Assembly (NCBI RefSeq): GCF_900143065.1
Contig: NZ_FRCX01000008.1
Coordinates: 186,001 to 250,000, forward strand
Reading direction: 5' to 3'
Length of the DNA: 64,000 nucleotides
From: Duganella sacchari
Lineage (GTDB): Bacteria; Pseudomonadota; Gammaproteobacteria; Burkholderiales; Burkholderiaceae_D
The notes under the pieces were generated by a model that was not told the origin of the DNA, ran no database searches, and saw only the letters and a list, made by a program, of their open reading frames with translations. Made by a program: the position numbers and the translations under genes. Shown in pieces: positions 60,937 through 64,000 of the stretch (position 1 is its first letter; every line of letters begins with the position of its first letter).

Positions 60937-61743
60937 ATGACACGACGCACCTGCTGGACCCTGGCAGCGTTGCTGCTGGCGCCAGCCGCGGCCACCGCCG
61001 CCGCCCCCTTTGTCTGGCCCCACGGCGTCCGCGCCGCAGTCAGCCTGGCCTACGACGACGCGCTCAAGTCGCAGCTCGACCAGGCCATCCCGACGCTGGA
61101 CAAGTACGGCCTCAAAGGCAGTTTCTACCTGCAGCTGTCCAACCCGGCGGTCGACCAGCGCCTGGCCGACTGGCGCCGCGCGGCCGCCCACGGCCACGAG
61201 CTGGGCAACCACAGCCTGTTCCACCAGTGTGCGCGCAGCGCGCCCGGCCACGACTGGGTGCAGCCGCAGCGCGACCTCGACACCACCAGCGCCGCGCAGA
61301 TGCAGGACCAGGTGCTGCTGGCCAACACCATGCTGTATGCCATTGACGGCCAGCGCGAGCGCACCTACACCGTGCCGTGCGGCGACGTGCTGGCGGCCGG
61401 CGTCAACTACCTGCCCGGCCTGCGTCAGGGCTTTGTCGCCATCAAGGTCGGCGGCGCCGCCGTCACCCCGGCGATGCAGACGCTGGACCCGTACGCCGTG
61501 GGCGTGTATGCGCCCGAAGGGCAGAGCGGGGCGCAGCTCATCGCGCTGGTGCAGCAGGCCGCCGCCCAGGGCACCATGGTCAACTTTACCTTCCACGGCG
61601 TCGGCGGCGACTATCTCACCACCAGCGCGCAAGCGCACGAAGAGCTGGTAAAGTACCTGGCGCAGCACCGCGACCTGTACTGGACTGACACCTTCCTCAA
61701 CATCATGACTTACGTGAAAAGACAACACCGTGGCGACCATTAA
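60937..61743 (+). CDS. exported polysaccharide deacetylase family protein
   Basis: The protein has 268 residues and a signal peptide (MTRRTCWTLAALLLAPAAATA). The NodB-type domain has Asp40-Asp41 (AYDDA) and the zinc His pair His92 and His96 (GNHSLFH). The C-terminal part has FTFHGVGGDYL. Such enzymes remove N- or O-acetyl groups from chitin, peptidoglycan or other glycans. The gene overlaps lacI by 14 bases. GAGG precedes the ATG. Confidence 0.9.
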   Translation: MTRRTCWTLAALLLAPAAATAAAPFVWPHGVRAAVSLAYDDALKSQLDQAIPTLDKYGLKGSFYLQLSNPAVDQRLADWRRAAAHGHELGNHSLFHQCARSAPGHDWVQPQRDLDTTSAAQMQDQVLLANTMLYAIDGQRERTYTVPCGDVLAAGVNYLPGLRQGFVAIKVGGAAVTPAMQTLDPYAVGVYAPEGQSGAQLIALVQQAAAQGTMVNFTFHGVGGDYLTTSAQAHEELVKYLAQHRDLYWTDTFLNIMTYVKRQHRGDH

Positions 61744-62788
61744 AGACGTGGCCCGCCTGGCGGGCGTGGGACTGGGCACCGCCTCGCGCGTGGTCAGCGG
61801 CAAGGGCTCGGTCTCGCCGGCCACCTTGGCCAAGGTGCGCGCCGCGATTGACGAACTGGGCTTCCGGCCCTCGCACGCCGCGCGCACTCTGCTGTCCGGC
61901 AACAGCAAGATGATCGGCGTCTACATCCCTGTGCTGAGCGGCACCTTCTACACGCCGATTCTGCAGATCATCGACACCGAACTGCGCGCGGCCGGCCTGC
62001 ACATGGTGGTGGCCTTCGGCGCCGGCCTGGGCGGCGCGCGCCAGCAGGCGATTGAAGGCGTGGCCTTCCTGGTCGAGCGCGGCTGCGACGGCCTGATCCT
62101 CATGACCAACGTGCTGCAGGAAGAAGACCTGAGCGCCATGGGACCGCGCCCCAAGCCCATGGTGGTGCTCAACCACCACTTCGACAGCATCGCCGCGCAA
62201 TGCTTCACGGTCGACCACCAGGCGGGCGGCAAGATCGCCGCGCGCACCCTGCTGGACCACGGCCACCGCGACATCGCCATCGTGGCCGGTCCCGGCGGTC
62301 TGCCCGACAACGTGCTGCGCGTCACCGCGTTCAAGCAGGAGCTGGCCGCGGCCGGCGTCGATACCAGCGCCATGTGGATGGTGGAAAAAGACTTCTCGCC
62401 GGCGGGCGGCTGGTCGGCCGCCAAGGAACTGGTGGAATCGGGGCGCCGCTGCAGCGCCATGTTCTGCGCCAACGATGAAATGGCGGCCGGTGCATTGTCC
62501 TATTTCCAGGAAGCCGGCATCCGCGTGCCGCACGAGATTTCCGTGATCGGCTACGACGACACGCCCAGCGCCGAATTCTCCGCCCCGCGCCTGAGCACCG
62601 TCCACATGCCGTGGCGCGAAATGACGCAGAACGGCGTCAGCGACCTGCTCAACCGCTGCTACGACCTGCAGCGCCCCGTCACGCGCCGCTACCCCGTCAC
62701 CATGACGCTGCGCGCCTCGCTGGCGCGGGTGAACCCGGACGGCCGCAGCGGTGGCAACCCGGCTGCAGAGGCCACGGCGCGGCGTTGA
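61730..62788 (+). CDS. LacI family transcriptional regulator
   Basis: The protein has 352 residues. The N-terminal LacI helix-turn-helix (IKDVARLAGVGLGTASRVVS) and hinge are complete, followed by a periplasmic-binding-protein-like effector domain. The start is GTG at 61730, inside the deacetylase gene. Three matching operators at 60724, 60837 and 60906 suggest that it represses itself with the deacetylase and the divergent receptor, and is released by a sugar. The effector is unknown. Confidence 0.93.
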   Translation: MATIKDVARLAGVGLGTASRVVSGKGSVSPATLAKVRAAIDELGFRPSHAARTLLSGNSKMIGVYIPVLSGTFYTPILQIIDTELRAAGLHMVVAFGAGLGGARQQAIEGVAFLVERGCDGLILMTNVLQEEDLSAMGPRPKPMVVLNHHFDSIAAQCFTVDHQAGGKIAARTLLDHGHRDIAIVAGPGGLPDNVLRVTAFKQELAAAGVDTSAMWMVEKDFSPAGGWSAAKELVESGRRCSAMFCANDEMAAGALSYFQEAGIRVPHEISVIGYDDTPSAEFSAPRLSTVHMPWREMTQNGVSDLLNRCYDLQRPVTRRYPVTMTLRASLARVNPDGRSGGNPAAEATARR

Positions 62789-62824
62789 TGGACTCGTCCA
62801 CCATCGCCAGCGCAGTGCCGACGG

Positions 62825-63049
62825 TCAGCGTGTGCCTCGCGCGCCGCGCTGCCGGCCCGTGTAGGGCAGGGCAAACAGATACAGGCCCGACAGCAGCATC
62901 AGGAACAACGGCGGCAGTGGCGCGTAAGTGATCCACGGCGGCGGCTCGCCCGGCGCCGCGGCCCGCGCCACGAAGTTGGCGATCACCGTCAGCGTGAACA
63001 GCATCGACAGCCAGCGGTGGCTCTGGCGGATGGGGTGGGCCCAGCTCAT
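62825..63049 (-). CDS. small membrane protein coupled to VOC gene
   Basis: The protein has 74 residues and two hydrophobic helices (about 13-30 and 44-62). MSWAHPIRQSHRWLSMLFTLTVIANFV starts with an amphipathic tract rich in Arg and His. No family was recognised. Its ATG overlaps the VOC stop as ATGA (63046-63049), so it is translationally coupled. The longer frame upstream is antisense to reality and has no membrane helix. Confidence 0.75.
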   Translation of the reverse strand: MSWAHPIRQSHRWLSMLFTLTVIANFVARAAAPGEPPPWITYAPLPPLFLMLLSGLYLFALPYTGRQRGARGTR

Positions 63050-63462
63050 TGCGTGTTGCTCCGCGCTGCCTCGATCATCTTCCAGCCATTGCCGGACGGG
63101 TCGCGGAAACCGGCATCGACCTTGCCGTAGCGCGCCACCGGCTCCTGCGTGAATTCGACGCCGGCCTTGCTCAGGCGCTCGTAGGCGGCGCGGCAATCAT
63201 CAACCTGCAGCACCAGCGGCGGCATCGCCCCCTTGGCCACCAGCTCGTGCAGCGCCTGCGCGGTGGCGGCGTCATGCACGGGCGCGCCGGGACGGAACAG
63301 GCCCAGCTGGAACGATGGCTGTTCGGCCAGCTGTACCGTCAGCCAGCGGTAATCGCCGTTGCGCACATCGGTGTACACCACGAAACCAAGTTTCTCGTAA
63401 AACGCCAGCGCCTCATCCTGATCGCGCACATAGACACCAGCGACATCGACACGTTGATTCAT
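63046..63462 (-). CDS. VOC family protein (glyoxalase/bleomycin-resistance fold)
   Basis: The protein has 138 residues. It has the paired beta-alpha-beta-beta-beta layout (VAGVYVRDQDEALAFYEKLG and the final FRDPSGNGWKMIE). VOC enzymes use a divalent metal for isomerisation, thiol transfer or ring cleavage; the substrate is unknown. It lies 21 bases downstream of an AraC-type regulator and is coupled to the small membrane protein. Confidence 0.88.
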   Translation of the reverse strand: MNQRVDVAGVYVRDQDEALAFYEKLGFVVYTDVRNGDYRWLTVQLAEQPSFQLGLFRPGAPVHDAATAQALHELVAKGAMPPLVLQVDDCRAAYERLSKAGVEFTQEPVARYGKVDAGFRDPSGNGWKMIEAARSNTQ

Positions 63463-63483
63463 ATCCCCTCCGTTAAAGTGAGA

Positions 63484-63936
63484 TCACAGTTTGCCAGTGG
63501 CTTTCTGGCGGCGCTTCTCCAAAACTGCGATATTGAGGTCAGGCCGCTCGGCGCCGCGCATCACGCATTCCGGGATATGGGCGGCCGCGTCCGGCGCCGG
63601 ACGCGTCGTCACACGCAGCTCGCCAGGACTGGCGCCCGTGATATCGCGGAAAATGCGGCCGAACGTGCCCAGGCTGGTCCAGCCGGTTTGCAGGGCGATG
63701 TCGGTAATCGGCAGGTCGGTGTCACGCAGCAGCGCGCTGGCGCGCTCGATGCGGCGCGTGAGCAGATAGCGGTGCGGCGGCAGGCCGAACGCCTTCTTGA
63801 ACTCGCGCGCAAAATAGGCCGGCGACACCGCGCTGACCTCGGCCAGGCGCCCGACCGGCCACTCCTCGTGGGGCGCGCGATCCATCCGGTCCTTCGCACG
63901 CAGCAGTCGCCGCAGCAGCAGAGGGCTCTGAGCCAT
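63484..63936 (-). CDS. short AraC family regulator
   Basis: The protein has 150 residues. Most of it is the double helix-turn-helix AraC DNA-binding domain (LAEVSAVSPAYFAREFKKAFG and ITDIALQTGWTSLGTFGRIF). There is no sensory domain, so it acts like SoxS/MarA-type regulators, by abundance or partner binding. It is the first gene of a unit with VOC and the small membrane protein. Confidence 0.9.
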   Translation of the reverse strand: MAQSPLLLRRLLRAKDRMDRAPHEEWPVGRLAEVSAVSPAYFAREFKKAFGLPPHRYLLTRRIERASALLRDTDLPITDIALQTGWTSLGTFGRIFRDITGASPGELRVTTRPAPDAAAHIPECVMRGAERPDLNIAVLEKRRQKATGKL

Positions 63937-63960
63937 CCCGTCCTCGCAAATCCGGCAAGC

Positions 63961-63998
63961 ATAGCAAAAACGCCACCCGAGGGTGGCGTTTTTGCTAT
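63961..63998. terminator. bidirectional terminator at the right edge
   Basis: ATAGCAAAAACGCCACCC (63961-63978) and GGGTGGCGTTTTTGCTAT (63981-63998) form a perfect 18-bp stem around GA. A-rich and T-rich arms make it a terminator on both strands. It isolates the AraC unit from the next gene beyond the window. Confidence 0.88.
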
Positions 63999-64000
63999 TT

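Noticed and set aside
1-64000. CRISPR arrays, tRNA or rRNA genes
   Set aside because: No regularly spaced direct repeats of CRISPR size, no cloverleaf with a CCA end and no rRNA-like stretch were found by reading.

Overview
The window looks like chromosome of a Gram-negative betaproteobacterium of the Oxalobacteraceae (Massilia, Duganella or Janthinobacterium type). This is inferred from high-GC coding DNA, two FxDxF-type PEP-CTERM proteins, three TonB-dependent receptors, an MshQ/DUF6701 protein, a DUF3369 HD-GYP regulator and several chemoreceptors. No rRNA, tRNA, CRISPR array, prophage or intact insertion sequence was seen. No marker gene fixes the genus.

Layout. 1-8.3 kb: a cut hypothetical gene, a PEP-CTERM protein behind a structured leader, a GAF-GAF histidine kinase, a TonB receptor with an exported SAM hydroxide adenosyltransferase, and an HD-GYP regulator. 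8.6-11.3 kb: a hydrolase and sugar-isomerase pair facing a TetR gene, with a palindromic operator on the promoter. 11.5-18.4 kb: a chemoreceptor-like protein without a signalling domain, a full chemoreceptor, a LysR/MFS pair, and a frameshifted hybrid kinase next to its LuxR-type regulator. 18.5-31.3 kb: a second PEP-CTERM protein, a PhoX phosphatase behind a Pho box, assorted metabolic enzymes, an MshQ-like protein, an M28 peptidase, and two tandem small Ala-rich exported proteins. 31.5-36 kb: a DEAD-box helicase with two RNA-binding domains, then a TnsB-like transposase gene that seems to have lost a catalytic Asp and is coupled to a 48-codon ORF.

36-41 kb is a four-gene operon: Tat-exported flavin amine oxidase, cytochrome c, exported RidA and TonB receptor. 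It reads as a cell-envelope amine or amino-acid oxidation module. 41-52 kb holds hydrolases, a MazG-like protein, two DUF2807 proteins, a chemoreceptor with a GGDEF/EAL protein, an MHS transporter, PsiF, SodC, and an SDR/LysR pair. 52.2-62.8 kb is the most interesting region. It contains a ribbon-helix-helix-like gene behind a 10-bp-phased repeat array, an operon of two flavin-dependent halogenase homologues with SapC and a cupin, a large TonB receptor, a polysaccharide deacetylase and a LacI regulator. Three LacI-type operators tie the receptor to the deacetylase-lacI unit. The right end has an AraC-VOC-small membrane protein operon and a strong terminator.

The best candidates for undescribed biology are the exported oxidase/cytochrome/RidA/receptor operon, the receptor/halogenase/SapC/cupin locus, the two leaders whose Shine-Dalgarno lies in a perfect stem (before 658 and before 6660), and the TTCTG repeat array before 52305.
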